This document shows, piece after piece, positions 36,421-56,650 of a DNA stretch of 64,000 bases. The stretch is taken from contig JBAMJR010000170.1 in NCBI GenBank assembly GCA_038501785.1, forward strand, positions 3,871,001-3,935,000, in the 5' to 3' direction. The position numbers and the translations under genes are program-made. The notes below the pieces were generated by a model, which saw nothing but the letters and a program-made list of their open reading frames with translations, had not been told where the DNA came from and did no database searches. The stretch is from Myoxocephalus aenaeus. Taxonomy: Eukaryota > Chordata > Actinopteri > Perciformes > Cottidae. The stretch's first letter is position 1. Each line of letters opens with the position of its first letter.

Positions 36421-39400
36421 TGCCATTTAAGTGCTACTAAAGTGCTACCTTCTTTATTCAAGGTATAGTCGGAAAAGATTTGCGGCGGAAGATGTAGATG
36501 TACTCTTAAAGTGATTTAGATATTGCCTGTTTTAGATATAATAACTACTTATAATCTTTGGTGGCTGGCAATAATCTTGCACACGTTCATGCCATTCACA
36601 TTCAGTTATTTTGAAACTAAATGTCCCTCTTCATTTTTATTTAGTAACCTAAAATGCAACAATAAATGTGTAATGCATATGTACAAATCGTATTGCTTGA
36701 GATGATTAAAACACTGAACGCTTATTTCTCTGACCTTCATAGCATAGCAGTATCTCACCAATTCAATCATTTATATTGTTCTTGCAATTGCAGTAAAGAT
36801 ACAATCTTGAATGGTGGATATAATATTTCTATATGTTATTGCAAAGCAAAAGTAAACTGAACCAGCGTATACGTGCTTATTCAAATATCACCTCATTATG
36901 GTTCAGTAATGTATAAGTTCAGTATTGCTGGGAGATATAACAGTTTGTATAATTTCTCATTTGTTCTTTTGTATTTACTTTAAGTGCACATGCACCATGC
37001 ATGTTAGTTGTATGGTCTTACTAAATATATCCTGGCTTCCTCTGCTGTTGCAAGCGTCAGTTAATAAAGCAGCCGTTACCTCCCTCGCTCTGCATGCCGC
37101 TCTATCTCTCTTTCTATATTTCAATTTCTGTCAGTCGTTCATGCTCTCCCCCTTTTCCCCCAGTGGATATTGCCGCCAAGGACGTGCTTCCAACTGCATG
37201 AAGGGTATTTGCGAACGCTGTTATAGGCAACTTTCTGAAAATAACGACTGCGCACTAAAAGTCGGCAGTATGTGCTTGCACATGCACAAAAATTACAGTT
37301 CAGATCATCACAAGGCAACTTGTCTTCCACACTTGGGGTGACAGAGCTGTTTGCAAAGCTGTCAAAATAATGATTCTTTCTCTCTGTTGATAATGACATC
37401 TGTTCCTCTTGACGAGTTCTGAGCAATATGCAATGAATGAGATGTACATCGTGACAGAATGTATTTGTGTGTGTCTGTGACGATGTGCTTTTGAAGGATG
37501 AGTTGGGGGTAGAGAAGAGACGCGAGTGGGTGGGGAGAGCAATGTAGTGGCGCGAGTCTTGCGTAAAAGACATTTGTGGGAGACAATGGCATGTTTCTTG
37601 TCAAGGATTTGATCACAAAATCACACCACTTAGTGCCAAACACCGTGTCCCTGAACAGTTTACTGTCGAATGCATCTCAGGAGCAAAAATAAAGATTGAG
37701 GTAACGAGATGAGATGATCCTGGTGTTATGTTCTAGAGGCCAAGTCCAAGTTGTACCAAGCTCTTTACATGTGATCACAACACCGTCACATGTATCAAAC
37801 GCGGCCTTTTCATCAAACCACTGTTATGGTTAATCATTTTGTTTATTGTTGATGTGCTTTCAGGCAGTGCACTCAGAGACTTGGGGCAGTGGAATGCTGC
37901 TGTTATTTCCCAGGTCATCTGCAGAATTTGTATATTCTAGCATGTCCCCGCTTGACCTTAACACCTCCTGCACAGCTCCGCCATTACAAATGCTAAATGA
38001 AAATCGTTACAAGGCATTAGATGGTCCAATTAGGACACATCCTGCACAGCCAAGTTCATGCACTAATGTCTGTAGCCACAGAATATAGGCACAATATTCT
38101 GTGTTATTAAAAAAAATTAAAATAAAAGCTCACCATATATCAAAACGGCATCACTTTTTTTTTAAGGGCGCTTACAGGTTTGTTTATTCCAGAACTCGTA
38201 TAATATGAGTTGCAATATAGAATGTTAAGATCTTTCATTCTCTCGCCATCCAATTCCATCAGATTTCTCTGCGATGCAGTGACACAAGCTGTGGCCGAAA
38301 TGAATAAATAAATGACAGTGTCACCATATAAGATAAAACAAATATCAAGAAGCAACCTTGACAAAGGCTGCAGGTCCAGTTTTTGCAACCCAACTGAACA
38401 TCTCTACGCCCTCAACAATTCCCTTCCTTTTTCTGAAATTGCATCACGGCCTCGAGAAGAAGGCATCCATATTTATAAGACCTTCTCCGTGACAAGAGTC
38501 AGTCGGAAGGCAGCGGCGGGGCCAGGACCGAGGAGAGCCTTGGACAAAAGGTCAACCTGGTGTAAATCCCTTATTTCAAAATGTTCCACTACAGTACTGA
38601 CACCCAAGATCATGCCGCAAGTACAACAAGTCCCTTCATCAAAAATCTCATCAAGTCTTGTTTATCTTCAAGAACAATAGCCAATCCCATAAGGCCCTAT
38701 GAATATGATGAATAGCTCGACGTTTGGTAAGAAATGCCCAAATTACCATCTAAATGACACTGTAGTAGTAATTATGATGATAACAATAGCAGCTGTAATC
38801 AATGAGATACTACGTCCATTATAAACATGACATCTCATGGAGAAATAATGGGGATCATGTACTGCAGTTAGCGGTTATGATGTCCTTTGTGAATCAGATA
38901 ATTAGAAAAATGCATGGGTCAATGACAATGCAGCGGAGTACAAATCTGTATATCATACAAAGCAAAACAAAAATAGACGAGGCTGCAGCAATTGTTGTTG
39001 TATTGAGCTGTGGATGATTTATAATGACAACGTGACCAAACCGTTGATTCGTTGAAGGAAAATCCTATGAATATTGCTATCTGCGTCTGCCTGCAAGAAG
39101 CCTTCTCTTTTCTTCCACTGAAGTCCTTGGATCTCAGTGTTGCCTTGGTGCTGCATCGCATAGCAGTGCTCCTCTACAGCAGCTTTGTGACGGGCTGCAA
39201 CGTTATGGCCGCTCACTCTCTCCCACTCTCTCGTTAAGCGTGTCTTTTTCTGGTGCAGAGAACCTCTAATTCTCCTGCAGCGTGATGACTCTCTCTATAT
39301 CACCTGTCCTTCATTTTCTGCTCTTCTTCTTCGCTCTGCTTCGGCCTATTACTCAGTTTCCCCCTCTCCCCTACGTTTTGATGTCACTTTCTTGTCGCCA

Positions 39401-40789
39401 CCTGCTCTCCATTTTCCAACTCGCGTCACTCTGTTCCCAGGCTTGTCGGCCGTTTGTTTTGTGTGCCAAGTAATTTTGCTCTTTTTATGTTTGACAGAGC
39501 AGGAACATTGACAGGCGACATGGAAGTTCACTTACCCAGACATGAGCAGCCTGCAGGCACAAACAGAAACCATCAGCTTCATAATACGCCTCTGTCTCCT
39601 TGGCTTGGTTTAAAACCACAGCGAAGAGGGATTAACTTTTTTTCCATAAACACTGCAACATGCTTCACTAGTTCTGCAAGAGCTGTGGCGAGTCAGCTTG
39701 TAGTCAGTCATCTTTAAAGATTTAAGCTGTACTTGGTCAGATTTTTCTGTAAAAATAAACTTTGGAGGACAGCCTAAAGTGGGACAACAAAAAAGCGAAG
39801 AATTTCATCCCCTCTAACTTAGATCCTGAACATTAACGTTTTAAAACCAAACTCAGAAAACATGGTAAATGGGTAGTAGTTTTAAACACTTTCTGCAAGC
39901 CCAAATGTAAACCTCATTGCTTGAAGACATACCATACTGTAGAGAGACTTCCTCAAGACACTTAAGTCTGTATCTGTAAGAAACTATCATTTGAAATAGC
40001 ATACATATTTGCAAGGCTACTGTTGAACATCAATAAAATATCTCCAAAAAACAAATCCCTATTTAAATAGACAATGTTCTGATTCCAGTTGGATCTTTGT
40101 CTGGTCCAAATTGTGTAAAATGGGATATCACACACATACTGTATGTATGGGGATCCTAAGGAGACATGATGTTATGTTCCCCACAATGTAAGTACATCTG
40201 TGTTTTGTAGTCATCAAGCATTCCAATAGCCCTCAAGTACACTTGATGTTATAATTTGCTCCTTCAAGTTTCTAGTTCCTACTTTAAAATCACGGCCAAG
40301 TCGTGTCAACGATTCCATTAGGGATATGCCTTACAATTATTTTCACGATAAATGTACTATTTTGTTTAAAACATGATATAAATAACATGGCGGCTGCAAT
40401 TCCCAAGAGGCCAAAGTGACCCCTTTATATTGCTTGGTTTGACTGGACAACTGTCAAAATACAGAAAATGTTTGACCAACTTTAAAAGGATTTTTTTATG
40501 AAACAGAGAAAAGCAGCTAGATCTCAATTTTTTTTCTTGTCAAACCCTATTTGTTAACAATTAACTGCTTTTATATTTCGCTGCAAACTGACATCCACAT
40601 AACACTGTTATGAGCTGGTGGCAGTTTTAGAGGTTGGCAATAGGTCTAGTCTAGCAGAGGGGCAACATATGTTTAATAATAAGTGCAATGAAGACACAGG
40701 CCAGTATATTTTTAATTATTTTGTATGTTTGAATATGGTTTTCTGTTTAATTATTTATTATACTATTTTTGTTTTTGTTTTCTACTGAT
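36421..40789. other. non-coding DNA, nothing recognised
   Basis: Frames here are short and show no domain. Pyrimidine-rich tracts occur near 37080-37165 and 39240-39420. Parts near 38860-39240 have a balanced base composition and no repeat, and could hold conserved non-coding sequence, but I cannot show it. Confidence 0.45.
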
Positions 40790-40890
40790 GTCTCTTGTTG
40801 TTGCACTACCCATTTTGCTGCTGTAATCCTGCAAATTCCGCCACTGTGGGACTAATAAAGGATAATCTTATCTTTAATCTAATTTTATCT
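40790..40890 (+). mobile_element. LINE 3' tail, Rex1-like
   Basis: TTGCTGCTGTAATCCTGC-like sequence, CCGCCACTGTGGGACTAATA and AAAGGATAATCTTATCTTTA form the characteristic 3' end of a fish non-LTR element, finishing in an (ATCTT)n-type tail. Only about 100 bp remain, so it is a severely 5'-truncated insertion. The family name is from memory. Confidence 0.6.
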
Positions 40891-49263
<8,373 letters not shown>

Positions 49264-49598
49264 TAGTGCTGTCAAACGATTAAAATATTTAATCGCGATT
49301 AATCGCATTTATGTCATAGTTAACTCGCGATTAATCGCAATTTTTTTTTTTTGCATTTTAATGCTCTTATCAACATGAAAAAGTGGATTGGCTTGCTTTA
49401 TTTTATTGAAAAACAACTGCCAAACAGGGCGGTACAAAATAAAATTACTGCACATTTCAGGTAAACAAGGGTTTACAAAATAAAATTATAGAGTGCACCA
49501 GGCATGAAAACGAGTCAGGGGTGAAAAAGGTTATTAAAATTATTATGGCCTCCTTACTAAGTATTATGCAAGCCATTTCATGCCAGCCTGTCTAACAT

Positions 49599-49805
49599 TT
49601 ACAGTATATGAGGCACAATGTGGTAAGGGAGAGCATGGCTGCCTTTGTTAGCATAATTCATATCTTTGATGCAGAGAATGCATCTGGTGAATCCCTGCCT
49701 GTTGATTTTGGAGAATACATCTCCTAGATGAAAGGACACCTCTTGCCCTTTTATTGAGACCTTGCCTTCCCGTTTTAGCCACGACCAGTTCCAGCTGCAT
49801 TTCAA
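49599..49805 (-). pseudogene. hAT transposase BED-finger remnant
   Basis: The 68-residue frame has LGDVFSKINRQGF, then CILCIKDMNYANKGSHALPY, then a stop after HIVPHIL. A C-x2-C pair followed by NYANKGSHAL and a His is the pattern of the BED-type zinc finger at the N-terminus of one hAT group, as I know it. The remainder of the transposase is missing: only about 335 bp separate this stop from the left terminus. It cannot make an active enzyme. Confidence 0.6.
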
Positions 49806-50169
49806 TCCAGCTGTTTAACAATGGCTGCATCCTTCTCCCCTAACACACTCATTCTGGGAAAATAATGTTTGTATTAGTGTTAACTTCTAGTTTAGCCTTA
49901 TTCAGACCTGCCAACCTTGATATATAACCTATATATTGATAAGTCATTAAATACTTGTCATGCATTATATTGCATTGCATATAATGTGTGCTGGTCAATT
50001 AGTCTAAAATTAATTTTAGACAAATTTTTACCAGCGTACTTTGACCTCAGCCTTAGCTAGCTGGCTAACGTTGCGTTCTCTCCTGCTGTGTTCAATGTGT
50101 TCACTCGCGCTCCCTTCTGGCACGCGCACCTGTTCGCAGTTCACTGAATATCATTCATTTTGCCGTATC

Positions 50170-51008
50170 GCGCTCACCATTCATTCATTTCAATTCAATT
50201 CAATTCAATTCAGTTTATTTTATATAGCCCAACATCACAAATACAAGTTTGCCTCGGAGGGCTTTACAATCTGTACACATAACATCCCTGTCCCGGGACC
50301 TCACATCGGATCAGGAAAAACTCCCCTAGAAAGATAGTAAAAACCCTTTCACAGGGAAAAAAGGGAAGAAACCTGAGGGAGAGCAACAGAGGAGGATCCC
50401 TCTCCCCGGATGGACAGAAGCAATAGATGTCATGTGGCCAGAATGAATAGCGTAGTTACAGCACATTCAATGAATATGACAGAAATTATTCATATAATGA
50501 GTATTAGGCATGGTCCATGATCCTGATAATCCATGAAGCAGAAGGCGGTAGAGAGGAGGGGGGCATCAGAAGGGCCATGGCAGCAGGCAGGACCAGTTCC
50601 AGGCCGGTTCCATCAGCAGGGCCATGGCAGCAGGCAGGACCGGTTCCAGGCAGCCATGGATCCATGGCAGGAGGGGTGGGGGGGGGGGGGGGCGGCAGGA
50701 CCCGGGCCAGGACCCGGGGTAGGACCCGGGGCAGGACCGGTTCCAGGCAGCCATGAATCCATGGAAAAAGAAAGTAGAGTTAGTAATGTGCATTGAAGAG
50801 ACAATAGTTTATCCAGATGGAGAGAAAGAAGAGGAGAGGAGGAGTGAAAGAGGAAGAGAAGAGGAGCGAAAGAGGAAGAGAAGAGGAGCTCAGTGTATCC
50901 TAAGATGTCCCCCAGCAGTCTAGGCCTATAGCAGCATATCTAGGGGCTGGACCAGGGCAAACCTGAGCCAGCCCTAACTATAAGCCTGAAACAGCCCTAA
51001 GTATAAGC
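50170..51008 (-). mobile_element. nested non-LTR retroelement fragment (839 bp)
   Basis: The identical octamers GCCGTATC at 50162-50169 and 51009-51016 flank the insertion, so it entered the hAT element after the latter had landed. The plus strand shows a (TTCAA)n tail near 50190-50211 and then TTTATTTTATATAGCCCAAC and CGGAGGGCTTTACAATCTGT, a common teleost LINE 3' end read in reverse. The other end, with CTGAGCCAGCCCTAACTATA, is the usual upstream part of the same 3' region. No reverse transcriptase is included, so it is 5'-truncated. A minisatellite-like GGACCGGTTCCAGGCAGCC unit and a G run lie inside. The exact LINE family is not certain (L2/Maui-like is my guess). Confidence 0.7.
50565..50765. 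repeat. GC-rich minisatellite-like array
   Basis: Units of the type GCAGGACCGGTTCCAGGC and AGCCATGGATCCATGG recur four to five times with variation, with a run of about 18 G at 50675-50692 in between. It sits inside the nested retroelement and has expanded relative to its surroundings. Confidence 0.75.
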
Positions 51009-51545
51009 GCCGTATCAAACCGTAACGTTAGCCTAGCTTCCAAGCCCGAACGGCGTGCCTATTGTTTTGCTTCCGGTTGAGCTACATCCGGCGTGGTGCT
51101 CGCGGAAAAAAATAATTTAAAAATTAAAATGCGTTAACGCCGTTAATAACGCGCTAATATGACAGCACTAATAATAAGCTTTTAATGATACAACACTCAA
51201 GTCTAGTTAGTGATAAAACGGCAGGCATGTGAAACACATGGACATTTCTTTTATGTGAATGGATTTTGTGACTCATTTCATTGCTTTTTCCCTAATACGG
51301 TACAGCACCACCAAGCATCTTCTCTTAATTCCCTCATAGGAATGCCATCTCTGTCCTCTGAGAGCAGGCGTGACTTCAAGTTGTCCTCTTGGTAACTCTC
51401 CAGCATGTCTTTATATTGGTGAGATGGGGTTTAACTGTGTTTATGACGCTATAAAGCCTTTTTGGCCAAAGCCCTTGCTGCCCACAGCGCGTCTTTAGGT
51501 CCATCATAAAAGCTGGAATGGGCTCTGCCCTTGGAAAGGTACTGC

Positions 51546-51548
<3 letters not shown>

Positions 51549-51589
<41 letters not shown>
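51549..51589. repeat. (GT)n microsatellite
   Basis: A GT array of about 20 units. Confidence 0.97.
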
Positions 51590-51590
<1 letters not shown>

Positions 51591-54530
51591 ACGCGTCTGT
51601 GCGCCCTCTTGTATGTTAAGTTGATCGTTACAGGAGCTCAGCTTCCAGCAGCTATCTTTATGGTTACAAACACAACATCACTTGAACTGCTTGCATTGAA
51701 AAACCCAGTGCCTCTAAAGATTTATGTGTTGTCATATTGTATTAACTGTGACTTGTCAATTTCATCCTTTATCAGCAAATTGCTTATATTCCAGCATGAT
51801 GAGTGTGCCGTGACTATCATGTGATTAAAGTGATCCACCACTCAACGTCTGCCTTTTTAGAATATCAAACACTATTCGCCCTCTAGCATAAAGGATGGTA
51901 TGGATGCCAATGATGACAAGTCTTAAGAGCAGGAAAAAGTACAACTTTTCTGCTGTCAATATATATGCCTAGTGTGCTTCATTACTTTTAAATAATTTTA
52001 TTGTCCCCCTTTTTGTATCCCTGAAGGTCCAGTGGACAATGATTGTTTAGAACATATTGCGGACAGCGAGGGAAATGTATTAGTGCTGCCGGGAGGTTTT
52101 GAGCGATTTCGGTGGACTTTTTGATATATTACATTTCCTACTATGAAAACTTGACATCATTGGAATCCATTTGAACATTGCAGAAACAACCACCTGGCTA
52201 TTTGATACTCACTTAAAAGACAGATGTTGGGTGGAATATGACTTTAATCAACTTTAATATGCTTTAAATCTTTCATTTAAAAGATTGTCACAACTCTCAA
52301 AATTATGCACTTTAATCCAAAACACTGCATAAGTGTTTCTTCATGAGATAGCATGCTATTTGAATTACTACTTGAATGGTCCCCCTTCCACCTTCCATTA
52401 CACAATGGAATGACAGAAAAAAAGGTTTTGCTCCTGTCAGAGGGTGTATGTCTCTCTAAGATAGCATTTCAGGTTAATGACTGCTCATAGCTCACCAGCT
52501 CCAGAGAGCAAACAGGAGTCTGTGTCGGAGAGCATTTAAACGGGTAAAAAAAAAAGAAGGCTTGGACACACGCACACACAGCAGTAAGAGGGGGCAAATG
52601 AAATGAAAGTAAACGAGTGGCATATCGGTAATGTCAAGCAGACAAACAAGTAACTGTCAAAAGGATTAATTGGACTCCCACACAGCTTTGCGAGCATGCG
52701 TTTGTAAATGTGGCCGTCTCTGCACATGCACTCCCACTGATGTGCAGTCATGAATAGGTGGGAAGCTAGCAGCAAGGCACTATCAATCCAAGCTGTGTGT
52801 GTCTATGAATATGTGGGTGTGTGTCACAGTGTTTCCATGTAATGTACGTCAGGCTTGCCGCAAGCAGTCAAGTTTCAGGTTGGTCTCATTACCAAGGTAA
52901 TTCCTCCGGAGCAACAGCTCGGTAATGGCAGGAGATGGTAATGATCCTTTAATAGCCCTCCTCATTGCCCACTGGCCAGATCCTAAAACCTGATTTGCCT
53001 ACTGTGCTTCCACTGAGCCAAGAAGATGAATAGAAAACTAACCATCATTATATCTGCCATAGAAATCAAATCGGATCACCCGTAATCTACTTCTCAGCTT
53101 CTTTTGTCTCATTTTCAAAACCATCCGTTGCTCAGTCTGTACATCTCTCCCCCAGCTTCCTCTTTCTTTCCTGACTTTCGGGTGCTTTTCCCTCACTTCC
53201 TTTTCTTTTGCTTGTCTTTTGTCTCGTTGTATCAAGGCTCAATTTTCCATTTCTGTACTTCAAAAGAAGTCAGTAGATTGGATTCTTTTTTTTCTTTCTA
53301 TTGGGCATTTGGAAGTAATGACCCGATATGAGTTGAGAGAGCAAAGCAACCAAAACCACGACAACCTCCCGGTGCGGCGACTGGGAAGCGGGCTAAATGT
53401 CGGAGCGAGGCTAAGTAGCAGAGTGTGTCGGCAAATGGGAGTGTTCCGTGCATGGGAGTGTGTGTCAGATTCATGGAACTCTTCATCAACCCTATGCATT
53501 GAACTGGGCCTTTTTATGAGCCCTCAAAGTTTCAAAGAAAAACAATGGTAAATGTGGAAATTGATTGTGTGTTTGTGTGTGTTTGGGTGTGCGCTGGCGT
53601 GTGCACACCCCCTGTTTATCTGATGTGAGAAAATCGAGGAAAGGCCAAAAACTCCACACTAATCTCCTCCACATATGGTTGGGTTTCTCACATATCCCTG
53701 ATAAGATTTATAGGGATTAGTTTGCCCCCCCAAAATAGTCGGTGTGGAAAAAGTGCCCCCTGGAGGGCCCTTTAATCTCTTAGCCATCGGCACTGTTGAC
53801 ATGACAGGCCGATACTCAGGAAGTAAGACCATTTCTTTGTTTGATTCAGAGAAAAACATTGTCCAGGAATTGTGCTTGCTTAGTGTAGCACGCTGGGAAT
53901 ATATAGGATGAAGGATGTTTTTACACGTGACTGACCACACACATCCACATATGTACATGGGGTATTATGTGATTGTGGTGGGTGGCTGAGGCTTTGCTGA
54001 ACTCTCTTTCCCCGTCTCTCTCTCACTTTCTCTCCCTCTCTCTTCGTCTGTGTCTCTGTCTCTCCCCCCCTCCGTCACTATGTTCGTCTAAATAATTCAG
54101 CCCAAATCCAGGCCAGTCTTTAATCAGATGTCGCCGCTTCCCCTCACTGAAGGGTGCTCAACACATTATCATAATCATCCGTAGCTTCAGACTTGCCAGC
54201 TGCTAAAGTTTTGGGACACTTGAGTTAAACTTAAGTTACGCTTTACGTGTTGGCTGATTTGCCGTTTGTGGCATCACTGGTATTACTGCTTTTCAACTCT
54301 GATGTATATAAAGTTATTAAACTCTAAATTATATTTTTCACGCGAGCCTGACAAGTTAAATGTTATATAGCCATGTCTTTTAAACCAACATTTTCATTGC
54401 ATTATTTAACCTAATCCAAATAATAAAACTATTACAGCTCAATCAATACTGGATTTAAATTGTTTTCCATTTAAAGTAATCGCAAATGATGTATAGAAAC
54501 ATATCGGGCTGGATATTGGTAATCAATACC

Positions 54531-54536
<6 letters not shown>

Positions 54537-54561
<25 letters not shown>
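54537..54561. repeat. (AC)n microsatellite
   Basis: An AC array of about 12 units. Confidence 0.95.
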
Positions 54562-56439
54562 GCTATAACTATTCAGATATACCGACTCTAGGAATCAAGT
54601 GTTTGTGAGGTTCAAAGCTCAGTCTTGACACCTTAATGTCCATTTGTTAGTTGTTCTGGGGTTTTTCATTGCATGACGCGCTTTGACTTTGATTGCAGTC
54701 ATCAATGTGGAAGAAAGGACATTTGAATATCGCTGTGACAACTGAGCAAACATCTGTTGATGAAGGTCATGTGCAATGACGGAAGAAAGAAATCAATGGG
54801 CCGTGAGTTGAGATTGTTTTGTTGACACGTGTTGTCATTTCCAGTCAAAAGTAATTCTTTAAAGAGATGCATGTCTGAACATAATTGGTATTGTTGGACT
54901 TTCTGGTTTCTGCTTCTGACACAATCATTGGGCAATTAGATGCAGATGTGTGCATGCTTTTCAATAATAATTCAACTGATGTATAAATGCAATATAGTGT
55001 AGTTTGGAAGCATCTTAACTTCTGCATCCCCTTTGCTTATCTTTAGTCCAATATAGCCACTATACTGTACAATAGATCCAGCTAGCTTGCTAACAAGATA
55101 AAACAGCATAACATTCACCATGGCTATGCTGCCTGGGGCAAGGAAGAGGAAGCAGTGATGGAATTCAACTCTTATCAGTCTTCTCCATAGGGGAATACAG
55201 TGCACATAGGGTATGCAGACAGGCCGGGTGAAGTGATTTGTCAGTGGCGACATGTCCTGGAAACAGATTTGTTTGAAGGTGTCAATGTGCAATCGGGGTG
55301 TGTGTGTATTTGTGTGTATTTGTGCATGTGCTTGGAAAGCTCAGTGGTCTGCAGCTTCACCCACAGTTGCTTGGCAGCTCACTCTTTTAATTAGAGGAAA
55401 AGCTTCTGCAACAAGGTTCCCAACTGAAAGAGTGAGGTGAGAGAGCAGTGTTTGCATTGTAAACTGAACCAGCTCATTCAGACTTAAGAAATGAAATAGT
55501 CCTTCAAGGTTGGTCTTCACCTGATTTGGAAGTAACTCAAAAGAAAATGATAAAAAAATAAAATAAAACTATTATTATACTGTGTACCTTTGGCACTCAA
55601 CTAAGACTCGTTTACAGGTAACCACTTCAGGTTCAGCTGTTAAATTATGAGTTTTCTGACTATATATAAAAGCAAAGAGCATTGGAAAGAGAACATCATA
55701 CTGTATGAATAATTGATGGTGGGGCCATATGTGGGACTGGCCAGTATAGGTAAAAGTTCAGGTAAAACATTCATGGGCAAAACTAGGCTACCATTAGTGA
55801 TAGTGCCTTGTTTACTATAGCACAAAGTTGACTGCTTTTCTGGTATTTATGAGCACGTTGTTTGACTAAATATTATGAGTTTGCAGTACATATGCTAAAA
55901 ATCCCTGATGTAAATCTGCGGTTGAGTTGAGTGGGTTAAAACCTCAATTTTAATCGTGAATTTTGCTTTCGTCTCTTACTATTTTTGAAATGAAACATTC
56001 ATGTGGAGTTGTCCCGCTCCTTTGTTTTCCTTGGTGCCTTATCCACAGCATCAGCATGACGCCTCCTATTTACTCTCTGATATCCTAAATTAAACACAAT
56101 GGAGTTACTCAGATAGCGTTAGCATCATTAGTAGCTGATTAATTATTGTGCACAATGGGCTTCACTGGTCTTCAGCAGCACTGTAACCATTCGTCTTTTT
56201 TTGTTTACCGTACACTTGGATGACCCACCTCCATGTTTACAGCTTTTTTGTTTTCCCTCAGTTCATGCTATTTTTCATACATCTCTCAACTCTTGCGTGC
56301 TCCTTAAAATCCCCGAAAGTCTTTAAATTCTCTCGCTGCTTAGAATTTCTCTCTTTGACAGCCAGGCTGTCTCCATTTGCTGCAACATGATCTCACAGAA
56401 ATAAGTGAAATGGCCACAACCTTAAAATTGTGTTGCACC

Positions 56440-56650
56440 TTACGTACCGCTATGGAAACAATGTAATGTTACATTTAGGCAACAAGACCACTTGGTTAGG
56501 TTTAGAAAGAACATCATGGTTGGGCTTAAAATAGATACGTAAAGATACGTAAACACGTAACAATAACTCAACAACACTTTGGGACACGAACACTGGTATA
56601 CTGGTAGAAAATCCCATGTTTGTTTGATCAATCCACCTCCCTTCATGCCC
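56440..56650. repeat. dispersed perciform repeat, class unknown
   Basis: TACATTTAGGCAACAAGACC, ACTTGGTTAGGTTTAGAAAG and ACGTAACAATAACTCAACAA, with ACTTTGGGACACGAACACTG, form a repeat that I recognise as abundant in perciform genomes. It has no reading frame. The borders are approximate. Confidence 0.6.

Larger units (their letters stand above)
49264..51170 (-). mobile_element. hAT DNA transposon, deleted, carrying a nested insertion
   Basis: The left end is TAGTGCTGTCA and the right end TGACAGCACTA, perfect inverted repeats over 11 bp. Beyond them subterminal TTAATCGCGATTAATCGC on the left and GCGTTAACGCCGTTAATAACGC on the right are rich in internal palindromes. Identical octamers ATAATAAG flank the ends (49256-49263 and 51171-51178). 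These are hAT hallmarks. Without the nested retroelement (50170-51008) the element is about 1.06 kb. It holds only an N-terminal transposase remnant on the minus strand, so it is non-autonomous. Confidence 0.93.
51179..56439. other. non-coding DNA with microsatellites
   Basis: No host exon is recognised. Two dinucleotide arrays are listed separately, and a CTCTCT-rich stretch lies at 54000-54075. Nothing else stands out. Confidence 0.45.

Noticed and set aside
37139..37573. A 144-residue minus-strand frame as a host exon
   Set aside because: No domain, no convincing splice sites, and composition that matches the flanking non-coding DNA.
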